From the NCBI GenBank assembly GCA_902622595.1, contig CACNQM010000004.1, positions 62,001 to 126,000 on the forward strand: DNA of 64,000 nt, given 5' to 3'. Below the pieces are notes generated by a model. It made no database searches, was not told the DNA's origin, and worked only from the letters and a program-made list of their open reading frames with translations. A program made the position numbers and the translations under genes. This DNA is from an uncultured Bacteroidota bacterium (GTDB lineage: Bacteria; Bacteroidota; Bacteroidia; Flavobacteriales; Flavobacteriaceae). Positions 35,043-44,241 of the stretch are shown piece by piece. The first letter of the stretch is position 1; each line of letters opens with the position of its first letter.

Positions 35043-36158
35043 ATGTTAAAACGTAAATTATTAGTTGTTGGGTCATTCCCAAAAGAAAACAGCAATATAT
35101 ATGGAGGAATTGCACGTTCATGTCAAGTTTTATCTCAATCTCCCGAATTAACAAACTTTGATATAATTGAATTTGATTCATCCCAGATTGCTGACCCACC
35201 TCCAGGAATAGTTACTAGATCATATTTTGCTTCTAAAAGGTTAATACAATTCCCATTTTTATTATTTTTTAAAAAACCTAGTATCTGTCTAATTTTTTGC
35301 TCTGCAGGATTAAGTGCACTCGAAAAAGGGGTTATGGTTTTAATTTCAAAAGTGTTTAATATTCCAGTTTTAATTTTTCCTAGAGCTGGAAAGTTAATAG
35401 CTCAAACTAATAAATCAACCATATTTTTAAAAGTTATAAAGACGCTATTTAAAAATGCTGATTATTTTTTATGTCAGGGTGATAAATGGAAGAGCTTTGC
35501 TATTGAAAAATTAGAATTTAATAATAAAAAAGTTACAATTATCAATAATTGGACTGCTACCGATGATTTAATAAAATTAGGAGGTGTTAGAAACAAATTC
35601 TCATCATTTGATAAGATGAGACTAATCTACATTGGTTGGGTCTCGAGAGAGAAAGGTATTATAGAGCTTTTAGATTCAATTAAAAACCTAAAAAATAAAG
35701 GTTATAATATTAACCTATCAGTTCTTGGAGATGGAAAAATACTTGAATATTCTAAAAAATTTGTGATAGATAATGGTATAACAGACAATGTGTCATTTAA
35801 AGGTTGGGTTAGTAGAGCAGAAATGAAAAAATATCTAAATGATAGCGATATTTTTGTTTTACCTTCATGGGAAGAAGGAATGCCTAATTCTTTAATTGAA
35901 GCACTAGCCTCAGGACTTCCATCTATTGTAACAGATGTAGGAGTTATTTCTAATTATGTAATTAATAACAAGCATGCACTTGTGGTTAAACCAAAAGATA
36001 TAAATGATTTACAAAACTCAATTGAAAAGCTAATCTTAGATTCAAAATTGAGAAAAAAACTTTCAAAAAATGGCTATTTACTTGCTAAAGATGTATTTTT
36101 GACTAATGATTCACTAAAAAAACTTTCCGCTATTTTAAATCAATTAGTTATATCATGA
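35043..36158 (+). CDS. GT4 family glycosyltransferase
   Basis: A 371-aa GT-B glycosyltransferase: VGSFPKENSNIYGGIARS at the start, YIGWVSREKGIIELLDS and PSWEEGMPNSLIEALASGLP at the end, with the EEGMPNSLIE Glu pair expected in GT4. It ends in a 4-bp ATGA overlap with the following SDR. Specificity is not predictable. Confidence 0.9.
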   Translation: MLKRKLLVVGSFPKENSNIYGGIARSCQVLSQSPELTNFDIIEFDSSQIADPPPGIVTRSYFASKRLIQFPFLLFFKKPSICLIFCSAGLSALEKGVMVLISKVFNIPVLIFPRAGKLIAQTNKSTIFLKVIKTLFKNADYFLCQGDKWKSFAIEKLEFNNKKVTIINNWTATDDLIKLGGVRNKFSSFDKMRLIYIGWVSREKGIIELLDSIKNLKNKGYNINLSVLGDGKILEYSKKFVIDNGITDNVSFKGWVSRAEMKKYLNDSDIFVLPSWEEGMPNSLIEALASGLPSIVTDVGVISNYVINNKHALVVKPKDINDLQNSIEKLILDSKLRKKLSKNGYLLAKDVFLTNDSLKKLSAILNQLVIS

Positions 36159-37135
36159 AAAAAAATTATCTTATAACAGGAGGTGCAGGTTTCATTGGCT
36201 CACATTTAACCAAAAAATTATTGGACGAGGGTAATAAAGTTACTATAGTTGATGATCTTTCAACTGGTAATATGAAAAATCTAGAGGGTTATATTGATAA
36301 TGAAGATTTGAATATGATTATAGATACAATTCTAAATGACAAGCTTATGGAAAAGTTAATAGTTGAAAGTGATGAAATTTTTCATTTAGCTTCCTCAGTT
36401 GGTGTTGAATTAATAATGAAACAACCTGTTCATACAATAGAAAATATTTTTCAGGGAACAGCTGTAGTTTTTAAATATGCATCAAAATATAGAAAAAAAG
36501 TTTTGTTAACTAGTACAAGTGAGGTTTATGGCAAAAGTCAGGATGTTCCATTTAAGGAAGATGGAGATAGAGTTGAAGGGCCAACAACAATTAATAGATG
36601 GGCTTATGCAAATGCTAAGGCTCTAGATGAATTTCTTGCACTAGCTTATTATAAAACATCTAAATTACCTGTTGTTGTTGTGAGATTGTTTAATACAGTA
36701 GGTCCAAGACAATCTGGAGAATATGGCATGGTAATTCCAAAAATGATTAGTGCAGGTTTAAATAAAAAAAATATTCAAGTTTATGGTGATGGTATGCAAA
36801 CTAGATGCTTTTGCCATGTAAAAGACGTAATTAATGCTCTTTGTAAGCTCATGAAGACAAAAGAATCTTATGGTGAGGTTATTAATGTGGGATCAAATTC
36901 AGAAATTTCAATGTTAAATTTAGCTGAACTTATAAGCTCTAATCTAGATAATAACTCCAAAATCTCTTTAGTTCCATATGACGAAATTTATCCTAATGGT
37001 GGTTTTGAGGATATGAAAAGGCGCGTTCCAAGCATTGATAAAATTGCTAAACTAATAAATTGGAAGCCTTCAATATCTCTTGAAGAGATTGTAAAAGATG
37101 TAATTGCCTATCAAAAAGTCATTCAAAATAACTAA
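36155..37135 (+). CDS. Extended SDR sugar-nucleotide epimerase/dehydratase (GalE/UXS-like)
   Basis: A 326-aa extended SDR: GGAGFIGSHL loop, HLASSVGVELI, STSEVYGKS and catalytic YxxxK in WAYANAKALDE, then VRLFNTVGPRQSGEYGMV. The STSEVYGK block resembles UDP-glucuronate decarboxylases and dTDP-glucose dehydratases, and GPRQ occurs in GalE/UXS relatives. Ugd upstream could supply UDP-GlcA, so a UXS-like role is possible but unproven. Confidence 0.8.
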   Translation: MKKNYLITGGAGFIGSHLTKKLLDEGNKVTIVDDLSTGNMKNLEGYIDNEDLNMIIDTILNDKLMEKLIVESDEIFHLASSVGVELIMKQPVHTIENIFQGTAVVFKYASKYRKKVLLTSTSEVYGKSQDVPFKEDGDRVEGPTTINRWAYANAKALDEFLALAYYKTSKLPVVVVRLFNTVGPRQSGEYGMVIPKMISAGLNKKNIQVYGDGMQTRCFCHVKDVINALCKLMKTKESYGEVINVGSNSEISMLNLAELISSNLDNNSKISLVPYDEIYPNGGFEDMKRRVPSIDKIAKLINWKPSISLEEIVKDVIAYQKVIQNN

Positions 37136-37143
37136 ATTAAAGC

Positions 37144-38145
37144 ATGTCTAAAGGTAAACTATTAATTACAGGTGGAACTGGTTCTTTTGGAAGTACATAT
37201 TTAAAAAAGGCACTAGAGAATAATCAGTTTGATGAAATTTTTATTTTTAGTAGAGATGAAAAAAAACAGGATGATCTCAGAAAAACATTAAATTCTAATA
37301 AAATTAATTTTTATTTAGGTGACGTTAGAGATATTGAATCTGTTAATACAGTAGTTAGAAAAGTTGATTATATCTTTCATGCAGCTGCACTAAAGCAAGT
37401 CCCCTCATGTGAATTTTTCCCATTAGAAGCAGTAAAAACTAATATTATTGGTACTAGTAATGTTCTTAACGCTGCTGAAAACTTCAACGTTAAAAAAGTT
37501 GTTATTTTAAGCACCGATAAAGCAGCTTATCCTATAAATGCTATGGGTATGTCAAAAGCATTAATGGAAAAAGTTATGATATCAAAGTCAAGGACATTAG
37601 GTAGTAAATCTGTTTTTTGTGGCACAAGATATGGTAATGTAATGGGGTCTAGGGGGTCTGTTATTCCATTGTTTATAAAACAAATAAAATCAAAAAAAGA
37701 CTTAACTATAACCAATCCTATGATGACTAGATTTATGATGTCACTTACTAATGCTGTTGAATTAGTTGATTTTGCTTTTGAAAATGCTAATCAAGGTGAT
37801 ATTTTAATTCAAAAGGCTCCATCAGCTACTATTGAGACATTAGCTAACGCACTAATTGAAATTTTTAACTCAAAATCAAAAATTAAAAACATAGGCATTA
37901 GACATGGTGAAAAAATGCATGAGACTCTTGTTACTAGTGAGGAAATGATTAAGGCAGAAGATCTGAAAAATTATTATAGAATAAAAGCTGATGCACGTGA
38001 CTTGAACTATGAACAATATTTTTCTGACGGTAATAGAGGAAAAGAAATAGATACAGAGTATAACTCAAGTAATACAAAGATTCTAGATAAAAAGGAACTA
38101 ACAAAGATATTATTAGAACTACCCGAGGTACAATCTCAATTATAA
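37144..38145 (+). CDS. capE: CapE/WbjB-type UDP-GlcNAc 4,6-dehydratase, 5-inverting
   Basis: A 333-aa SDR that starts the UDP-L-FucNAc pathway by forming UDP-2-acetamido-2,6-dideoxy-L-arabino-4-hexulose. The active site shows Thr124-Asp125-Lys126 in LSTDKAAYP and Met134-x-x-x-Lys138 in AMGMSK. Met in place of the usual Tyr is a hallmark of the CapE type, as against the Tyr of PseB. GGTGSFGS is the nucleotide loop and NVMGSRGSVIPLF follows. CapF and CapG genes come next in the expected order. Confidence 0.93.
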   Translation: MSKGKLLITGGTGSFGSTYLKKALENNQFDEIFIFSRDEKKQDDLRKTLNSNKINFYLGDVRDIESVNTVVRKVDYIFHAAALKQVPSCEFFPLEAVKTNIIGTSNVLNAAENFNVKKVVILSTDKAAYPINAMGMSKALMEKVMISKSRTLGSKSVFCGTRYGNVMGSRGSVIPLFIKQIKSKKDLTITNPMMTRFMMSLTNAVELVDFAFENANQGDILIQKAPSATIETLANALIEIFNSKSKIKNIGIRHGEKMHETLVTSEEMIKAEDLKNYYRIKADARDLNYEQYFSDGNRGKEIDTEYNSSNTKILDKKELTKILLELPEVQSQL

Positions 38146-38155
38146 TTATCAAAAA

Positions 38156-39268
38156 TTGAAACTTGCAATAACAGGTCAAGAAGGATTTATAGGTTCTCAC
38201 CTCTATAATACAATTAAATACAAAAGAACAGATATTCAGTTAGTAGACTTTAGCAAAGACTTTTTTGATAATGACAAATCAATTGACTCAGTATTAAATA
38301 ACGTAGATATAATAGTCCACTTGGCAGGTGTTAATAGACATAATGATCCTAGTTTTCTCTATAATCAAAATATCAAGCTTTCTGAAAAAATCTTAGATTC
38401 AATTAAAAGAGTTAGATTTACCGGTCATTTAATTTTTGCTTCTTCTACACAAGAGAATGACGATAATCCATACGGTAATGCAAAAAAAACGTCTCGAAAC
38501 TTATTTGATGTAGAGTCAAAAAAAATTGGTTATAATTTTACGGGTTTAATTATTCCAAATGTTTTTGGACCCTTTACAAAGCCAAATTATAACTCATTTA
38601 TTGCTACCTTTTGTTATAACTCGATAAGAGATGTTGAAAATAAAATTATAATAGATACTAAAGTATCTCTAATATATATTGAAACCCTGGTAAATAAAAT
38701 TATTGAGACTTTTACTAATCAACCAAAATCTAAACTAGAAGTATCAAATGAGACAACAATTACTGTTAGTGCTGTAAAAAATCTAATTGAAGACTTTAAA
38801 GACACGTATCTTATAAATGGTGCAATACCTAAATTAAATACTAAATTTAAAAAAGATTTATTTAAAACTTTTATCACCTACATTCCTCTCCAAAGTTTTT
38901 TCCCTAAAAGATATAACTTATTTACAGATGAAAGAGGAACGTTTGCAGAACTGGTTAGAACTGAAGTACCAGGTCAGGTATCATTCTCAATAACAAAAAA
39001 AAATGAGACAAGAGGTAATCATTTTCATACTAGAAAAATTGAGAGATTTTCTGTAATAAATGGAGAATCGCTAATTCAGATTAGAAAAATTAACTCTGAT
39101 GAAATCTTTGAATTTAAGCTTTCTGGAAGTAATCCTTCATATATTGATATGCCGTTATGGCACACTCATAATATTAAAAATATTGGTTCCGAACCCTTAA
39201 TAACAGTATTCTGGATTAATGAGTTTTATGATGATGCTGATCCAGATACTTTCTATGAAAAAGTGTAA
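38156..39268 (+). CDS. capF: CapF/WbjC: bifunctional C3-epimerase/C4-reductase
   Basis: A 370-aa protein with an N-terminal SDR domain (MKLAITGQEGFIGSHL, HLAGVNRH, NPYGNAKK) and a C-terminal cupin (from about residue 255; TRGNHFHTRKIERF and MPLWHTHNI supply metal ligands). In CapF the cupin epimerises C3 and the SDR reduces C4. It starts with TTG at 38156; the N-terminus fits the family exactly and no ATG is available upstream. It is 10 bp from both neighbours. Confidence 0.92.
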   Translation: MKLAITGQEGFIGSHLYNTIKYKRTDIQLVDFSKDFFDNDKSIDSVLNNVDIIVHLAGVNRHNDPSFLYNQNIKLSEKILDSIKRVRFTGHLIFASSTQENDDNPYGNAKKTSRNLFDVESKKIGYNFTGLIIPNVFGPFTKPNYNSFIATFCYNSIRDVENKIIIDTKVSLIYIETLVNKIIETFTNQPKSKLEVSNETTITVSAVKNLIEDFKDTYLINGAIPKLNTKFKKDLFKTFITYIPLQSFFPKRYNLFTDERGTFAELVRTEVPGQVSFSITKKNETRGNHFHTRKIERFSVINGESLIQIRKINSDEIFEFKLSGSNPSYIDMPLWHTHNIKNIGSEPLITVFWINEFYDDADPDTFYEKV

Positions 39269-39277
39269 ATTTAAATA

Positions 39278-40417
39278 ATGAAAAAACTTAAAGTAGTAAC
39301 TGTCGTTGGAACAAGACCTGAGATAATTAGACTATCATCAATAATTAATAGGCTAAATAAGTCAAAATCTATTGACCATTATCTAGTTCATACTGGACAA
39401 AACTATGATAAAAACCTTAAAGATGTTTTCTTTAAAGACCTTGAAATAACCGAACCAGACTACTACCTAGATTCTGCTCAAAATTCTCCAGTTTCTACTA
39501 TTGGTGATATCTTAATAAAGATAGACAAGTTACTAGATGATTTATCTCCTGACGCTTTTTTAGTTTTAGGTGATACAAATAGTTGTATATGTTCAATTGC
39601 TGCTAAAAAGAAAAAAATTCCAATCTTCCATCTTGAAGCAGGAAATAGGTGCTTTGATATGAGGGTTCCTGAAGAAACAAATAGGAGGCTTGTTGATCAT
39701 ATTTCTGATATCAATCTAACATATAGTGATATTGCAAGAGATTATTTAATAAGTGAAGGATTAAATCCTGATCAAATTATAAAAGTTGGCTCTCCAATGT
39801 TTGAGGTTATTTCAAAACATAAAAACAAAATTTTACAATCTAATATTGTAAAGCAACTCAGTCTTAAGCCTAAAAAATATATTTTGGTATCCTGTCATAG
39901 AGAAGAAAATGTAGATAATGAAAATAGCTTTAATATGATTATAGATTCTCTAAATGGTCTGGCTGATCATTTTAAATTTCCAATTATTTTTTCAACACAT
40001 CCAAGAACTAGAAAAATGATTGAAATGAGAAAGCCTAAAATGAACAAATTAATTAGTCTAATAGACCCCTTAGGATTTATTGACTATAATAATCTACAGA
40101 TTAATTCATTTATTGTGTTATCAGACAGCGGTACTATTTCTGAGGAGTCATCTATATTAAATTTTAAAGCACTAAATATTAGAGAAACTCATGAAAGACC
40201 AGAGTCAATGGAAGAATCAGCTGTTATTTTATCAGGCCTTAGTTTTGACAGAATTCTTCAATCTATTGAGACGATTCATGATCAAGAAACAGAAGAAAAC
40301 AGAAATATCCTACTCGTTAAAGATTATAGTTATCCAAATGTTTCCATGAAAATTGAAAGAATTATAATGTCATATGTTGACTATGTTAATAGAGTTGTAT
40401 GGCAAAAAGGATACTAG
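39278..40417 (+). CDS. capG: CapG/WbjD: UDP-N-acetyl-L-fucosamine-forming C2 epimerase
   Basis: A 379-aa member of the UDP-GlcNAc 2-epimerase family. Motifs: VVGTRPEIIRLS, VHTGQNYDKNL, LVLGDTNS, HLEAGNRCFDMRVPEETNR, VSCHREENVDN and LSDSGTISEESS. Its place after CapE and CapF identifies the CapG subfamily, the last step to UDP-L-FucNAc, rather than the general WecB. It overlaps the next gene by 19 bp. Confidence 0.9.
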   Translation: MKKLKVVTVVGTRPEIIRLSSIINRLNKSKSIDHYLVHTGQNYDKNLKDVFFKDLEITEPDYYLDSAQNSPVSTIGDILIKIDKLLDDLSPDAFLVLGDTNSCICSIAAKKKKIPIFHLEAGNRCFDMRVPEETNRRLVDHISDINLTYSDIARDYLISEGLNPDQIIKVGSPMFEVISKHKNKILQSNIVKQLSLKPKKYILVSCHREENVDNENSFNMIIDSLNGLADHFKFPIIFSTHPRTRKMIEMRKPKMNKLISLIDPLGFIDYNNLQINSFIVLSDSGTISEESSILNFKALNIRETHERPESMEESAVILSGLSFDRILQSIETIHDQETEENRNILLVKDYSYPNVSMKIERIIMSYVDYVNRVVWQKGY

Positions 40418-41613
40418 TATATACTAATCATTATTATCCTGAGCAATTTAAAATAAATGATATTGTTGAGTGGCTTAATTCATTTAATTATCAAGTAAGA
40501 GTTATTACTTGTATGCCAAATTATCCTTCAGGAAAATTTTATAAAGGTTACAATTTCTTTAAATCTTTTGTTGAGAGAAATAATAATATTATCGTTAATA
40601 GATTACCCGTAATACCAAGAGGGACTGGTAGCTCTATCATGATAATATTAAATTATTTAAGCTATTTTATATCATGCTCATTATTTACATTATATCTTGG
40701 CCTGTTTATAAAAAAATATGACGTGATTTTAGTTCATCATACAAGCCCATTTTTTATAGCTATTAACCCAATATTATATGGATGGTTTAAAAAATCCAAA
40801 AAAGTTTTATGGGATTTAGATATTTGGCCTGAGACTCTTCAAGCTGTCGGAATAATAAAATCAAAAAGAATAATTAATTCGCTAAAAAAAATAGTCTCAT
40901 ATGTCTACTCTTTTTATGATAAAATTCTTATTTCATCAAATGGGCTAAAGCCAATTGTAAGAGAAAGATTTAAAGGAAGTATTGAATATTTTCCTAATTG
41001 GGCTGATAAAAATATAGAGGATTTAAAATTAGACTCAAATATAAATTTTAATATACCTAATGATAAATTTGTAATAATGTATACGGGGAATATAGGTAAG
41101 TCTCAAAATTTTGAATCTTTGATTGATACAATAAAATACTTTCATAAAGAAAAAAATATTCTTTGGGTATTCATTGGCGGTGGAAGATATAAACGTTCAT
41201 TTATTAATAAGTTGTCATCTGATAACTTGGAAGATAATTGTTTATTCATTGATCAGGTAAATGTCAAACAAATTCCATCATACTCTAATTATGCAGATGC
41301 CATGTTTATATCTCTTAGGGATAGTAAAGTATTTAATAATACATTGCCAGCTAAGCTTCAAACATATATGGCATTAAAAAAACCTTTAATTGCAGTATTG
41401 AAAGGGGAAGGTGAAAAAATTGTTAGAGAATCAAATTCTGGAATAGTTGAAAATAACAATGATTATTTAAGTTTATCTAAAAAAATAGAAGACTTATTAA
41501 AGCTAAATAAAAATGAAATTGAAAGATTAGGGCATAATGGAAGAGAATATTACCAAAAAATATTTAATAGTAAAAAGAGAAAGAATCAGCTCCAAAAAAT
41601 AATTGAATCATGA
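40399..41613 (+). CDS. WbuB-type glycosyltransferase (putative L-FucNAc transferase)
   Basis: A 404-aa GT4 enzyme matching the WbuB pattern: YTNHYYPEQFKINDIVEWL, MPNYPSGKFYKGY, WDLDIWPETLQAVG and MYTGNIGKSQNFE, with LPAKLQTYMALKKPL at the end. WbuB proteins accompany CapEFG/FnlABC and are thought to attach L-FucNAc to the lipid-linked acceptor. It overlaps CapG and the next SDR (ATGA). Confidence 0.85.
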   Translation: MAKRILVYTNHYYPEQFKINDIVEWLNSFNYQVRVITCMPNYPSGKFYKGYNFFKSFVERNNNIIVNRLPVIPRGTGSSIMIILNYLSYFISCSLFTLYLGLFIKKYDVILVHHTSPFFIAINPILYGWFKKSKKVLWDLDIWPETLQAVGIIKSKRIINSLKKIVSYVYSFYDKILISSNGLKPIVRERFKGSIEYFPNWADKNIEDLKLDSNINFNIPNDKFVIMYTGNIGKSQNFESLIDTIKYFHKEKNILWVFIGGGRYKRSFINKLSSDNLEDNCLFIDQVNVKQIPSYSNYADAMFISLRDSKVFNNTLPAKLQTYMALKKPLIAVLKGEGEKIVRESNSGIVENNNDYLSLSKKIEDLLKLNKNEIERLGHNGREYYQKIFNSKKRKNQLQKIIES

Positions 41614-42461
41614 AAGCTCTCGTAACAGGAGGAGCTGGATTTATTGGCTCAAATTTAATTGCTCAACTAAAAAAATTAAAATATGATGTAGTATCATTAG
41701 ATAATTACTCTACTGGGAAAAAGGAAAATGAAATTAACGGTGTATTATACATTAAAAATGACATCGAGTATATAAATTCAATAAAAACTAAATTTGATAT
41801 TTGCTTTCATTTGGCAGCTCAATCTCGAGTTTTGCCTTCATTTAAAAACTCTGAAGAGTCTTTTAGAGTTAATTTCGGCGGTACTCAAATGGTCATGGAA
41901 TGGGCAAGAAGGAATGAAATTAAAGTACTTTATGCTGGCTCATCTAGCAGGCATCAAGACGTTTTGACTTCTCCATATGCTTTATCAAAATTTATGGGTG
42001 AAGAGATATGTTTATTATATAGAAGGCATTTTAAAGTAGATGTTGAAATTGCAAGATTTTATAATGTTTTTGGTCCTAATGAGATTGTAGATGAAAATCA
42101 TGGTAACGTAATTGGAATTTGGCTAGATAGATTATCAAAAGGGTTAGACCTTAATATTATTGGAGATGGAGAACAAAAAAGAGATTTTATTCATGTATCT
42201 GATATTGTAGATGCTTTAATAAAAATTTCTAAATCAGATTTAAAAAATGATAGCGGATGGGAACTAGGATTGGGTAAAAGTATTAGCATAAATCAGCTTT
42301 TTCATATTTTTAACAAAAGATTTAATATCAATTGTAAGTATCTTCCGGATAGACCTGGAAATTATAAATTTGCATATAGAAAAGAAGATAAAATGCTTAA
42401 AAAAATTAATTGGATGCCAAAAGATAAAATTATTGACCATATAAATAATATAGAAATATGA
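41610..42461 (+). CDS. SDR sugar-nucleotide epimerase
   Basis: A 283-aa extended SDR, slightly short for the family: GGAGFIGSNL loop, HLAAQSRVLPSF, GSSSRHQD, SPYALSKF catalytic YxxxK and ARFYNVFGPNE. It is NAD(P)-dependent and acts on a nucleotide sugar, but the reaction is not assigned. It is linked to both neighbours by 4-bp overlaps. Confidence 0.82.
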   Translation: MKALVTGGAGFIGSNLIAQLKKLKYDVVSLDNYSTGKKENEINGVLYIKNDIEYINSIKTKFDICFHLAAQSRVLPSFKNSEESFRVNFGGTQMVMEWARRNEIKVLYAGSSSRHQDVLTSPYALSKFMGEEICLLYRRHFKVDVEIARFYNVFGPNEIVDENHGNVIGIWLDRLSKGLDLNIIGDGEQKRDFIHVSDIVDALIKISKSDLKNDSGWELGLGKSISINQLFHIFNKRFNINCKYLPDRPGNYKFAYRKEDKMLKKINWMPKDKIIDHINNIEI

Positions 42462-43489
42462 AACGAGTTTTAATAACAGGTGGAGCTGGCTTTATTGCAC
42501 ATCATTTAATTTATTTTTTGCTAAATAAAACTGATTGGACTATTATTAGTCTTGATAGACTAGATTATAGTGGAAATCTTAACAGACTTGACAATATTTT
42601 ATCTAAACTAACTGATACTCAGAAATCAAGAATAAAAGTAGTATATCACGATTTAAAGTCTGAGATAAATCCATGGATAAAAAAAGAAATAGGAGATATT
42701 GACATTATCCTTCATTTGGCTGCAGGATCTCATGTAGATAGAAGTATTGATTATCCAATGGAATTTGTCTTAGATAATGTTGTAGGAACAGCAAACATTT
42801 TGGATTATGCAAGATATATTAATGATAAAAAGGGACTTGAGAGGTTTATATATTTTAGTACTGATGAGGTTTTTGGTCCTGCACCTGCAGGAATTGATTA
42901 CAAAGAAAATGATAGATATAACTCAACAAATCCATATAGTGCAACAAAAGCTGGGGGTGAAGAACTAGCAGTTGCTTATGAGAATACTTATGGACTTCCT
43001 GTTTATGTTACCCACACCATGAACGTTTTTGGAGAGAGACAGCATCCAGAAAAATTTATACCAATGTGTATTAAAAAAATAAGAGATGGTGAAACTGTAA
43101 CAATTCACTCAGATAAAACCAGAAAAATTCCAGGTTCTCGGCACTACATTCATGCTGAGGATGTTGCTGAAGCTATATATTTTCTTTTAATTAACAATAT
43201 TGATCATAATCTAGACTTTGGTGGTGCTAAATGCCCAAAGTTTAATATCGTAGGTTCTGAAGAACTTAATAATCTTGAGCTTGCAAAAATAATTGCAACT
43301 TCTCAGGGAAAAGAATTAAAGTATAAAATGGTTGACTTTCACTCTTCCAGACCTGGTCATGATCTGAGGTATTCCCTATCAGGTGAAAAAATGAAAAAAT
43401 TAGGATGGGAGCCATCAATTAAGTTAACTGATAGGATAAAACAAGTCGTTAATTGGTCACTTGAAAATCAAAATTGGATAGAACTATAA
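42458..43489 (+). CDS. dTDP-glucose 4,6-dehydratase-like SDR
   Basis: A 343-aa SDR resembling RmlB: GGAGFIAHHL loop, HLAAGSHVDRSI, FSTDEVFGPA with the dehydratase Asp-Glu pair, PYSATKAGGEE with YxxxK, and NVFGERQHPEKFIP. The other rml genes (A, C, D) are not in the window, so the true substrate may be a different nucleotide sugar. It is the last gene of the glycan operon. Confidence 0.85.
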   Translation: MKRVLITGGAGFIAHHLIYFLLNKTDWTIISLDRLDYSGNLNRLDNILSKLTDTQKSRIKVVYHDLKSEINPWIKKEIGDIDIILHLAAGSHVDRSIDYPMEFVLDNVVGTANILDYARYINDKKGLERFIYFSTDEVFGPAPAGIDYKENDRYNSTNPYSATKAGGEELAVAYENTYGLPVYVTHTMNVFGERQHPEKFIPMCIKKIRDGETVTIHSDKTRKIPGSRHYIHAEDVAEAIYFLLINNIDHNLDFGGAKCPKFNIVGSEELNNLELAKIIATSQGKELKYKMVDFHSSRPGHDLRYSLSGEKMKKLGWEPSIKLTDRIKQVVNWSLENQNWIEL

Positions 43490-43502
43490 ACCTTAATATA
43501 TC

Positions 43503-43532
43503 TTGTATATTTTAAGAAATAGTTTAATTTTG
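43503..43532 (+). promoter_or_regulatory. Promoter of rplU-rpmA (TTG-N19-TAATTTTG)
   Basis: TTG at 43503-43505 and TAATTTTG at 43525-43532 match the Bacteroidota -33/-7 consensus with a 19-bp spacer. The -7 element ends 16 bp before the rplU ATG. Confidence 0.75.
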
Positions 43533-43548
43533 CAATCTAAAATTAACA

Positions 43549-43974
43549 ATGTACGCAGTAGTTGAAATACAAGGTAGTCAATTTAAAGTTGAAAAAGATC
43601 AGAAAATTTTTGTAAACAGAATTGATGCAAAAGAAGGCTCAAAAGTTTCTTTCGATAATGTTTTGCTTGTTGATGATGGTAAAAAAGTTCAGGTAGGTAA
43701 ACCAAATATCTCAGGAACATCTGTTGAAGCTAAAGTTGTTGCTCATAAAAAAGATGATAAGGTGATTGTCTTTAAAAAGAAAAGACGTAAAGGTTACAAA
43801 GTAAAAAATGGTCATAGGCAAGCAATAACTGAAATTATCATTCAAGGTATAAGTGAGAAAAAGGCATCTCCAAAAAAAGAGACAACAGCTGCAAAAAAGA
43901 CAACAGCTGCAAAGAAGACAACAGCTGCAAAGAAGACAACAGCTGCAAAGAAGACAACAGCTGCAAAAAAATAA
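43549..43974 (+). CDS. rplU: 50S ribosomal protein L21 with repetitive Lys/Ala/Thr tail
   Basis: The first ~103 residues are a normal L21 (MYAVVEIQGSQFKVEK, VFKKKRRKGYKVKNGHRQ), binding 23S rRNA in the large subunit. Residues 112-141 are an added tail made of five TTAAKK hexapeptides. L21 is usually about 103 residues, so the tail is an extension; it would be basic and disordered and may contact rRNA. rpmA follows after 6 bp, as is common. Confidence 0.97.
   Translation: MYAVVEIQGSQFKVEKDQKIFVNRIDAKEGSKVSFDNVLLVDDGKKVQVGKPNISGTSVEAKVVAHKKDDKVIVFKKKRRKGYKVKNGHRQAITEIIIQGISEKKASPKKETTAAKKTTAAKKTTAAKKTTAAKKTTAAKK
43882..43971 (+). repeat. Five tandem 18-bp repeats at the 3' end of rplU
   Basis: The unit ACAACAGCTGCAAAGAAG recurs five times without gaps, with only A/G changes at the third position of the Lys codons. 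Each copy encodes TTAAKK. The near-identity at DNA level indicates recent slippage or copy-number change. Confidence 0.95.
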
Positions 43975-43980
43975 TTAGTT

Positions 43981-44241
43981 ATGGCACATAAAAAAGGAGT
44001 TGGTAGTTCAAAAAACGGTAGAGAATCAGAGTCGAAACGACTTGGGGTCAAAATATTCGGTGGACAATTTGCTAAAGCTGGTAATATAATTGTTAGGCAG
44101 AGAGGAACAGTTCACAATCCAGGAGATAATGTCTATCTTGGAAAGGATCACACCCTTCATGCTAAAGTTGATGGTATTGTTTCCTTCAAAAAGAAGTCAA
44201 ACAATAAATCCTTTGTTTCAATAGAGCCAATCAAGGCTTAA
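43981..44241 (+). CDS. rpmA: 50S ribosomal protein L27
   Basis: An 86-aa L27 starting [20 protein letters not shown], with [16 protein letters not shown] and [12 protein letters not shown]. The N-terminus reaches the peptidyl-transferase centre in the ribosome. There is no N-terminal cleavable extension of the Firmicutes type. Its stop overlaps the stop of ahcY on the other strand by 4 bp. Confidence 0.98.
   Translation: MAHKKGVGSSKNGRESESKRLGVKIFGGQFAKAGNIIVRQRGTVHNPGDNVYLGKDHTLHAKVDGIVSFKKKSNNKSFVSIEPIKA

Noticed and set aside
20501-40417. Recent insertion by a mobile element to explain the nonulosonate and FucNAc genes
   Set aside because: No transposase, integrase, tRNA target or flanking direct repeats were seen; horizontal transfer is possible but has left no visible machinery.
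42458-43489. Complete dTDP-rhamnose pathway
   Set aside because: Only an RmlB-like gene is present; rmlA, rmlC and rmlD are not in the window.
43882-43971. CRISPR-like array
   Set aside because: The repeats are contiguous 18-bp units without spacers and stay in the rplU reading frame.
43842-44051. Minus-strand reading frame opposite the rplU tail
   Set aside because: It is a repeat-driven shadow of rplU and rpmA with low-complexity Ala/Val/Phe content and no support of its own.
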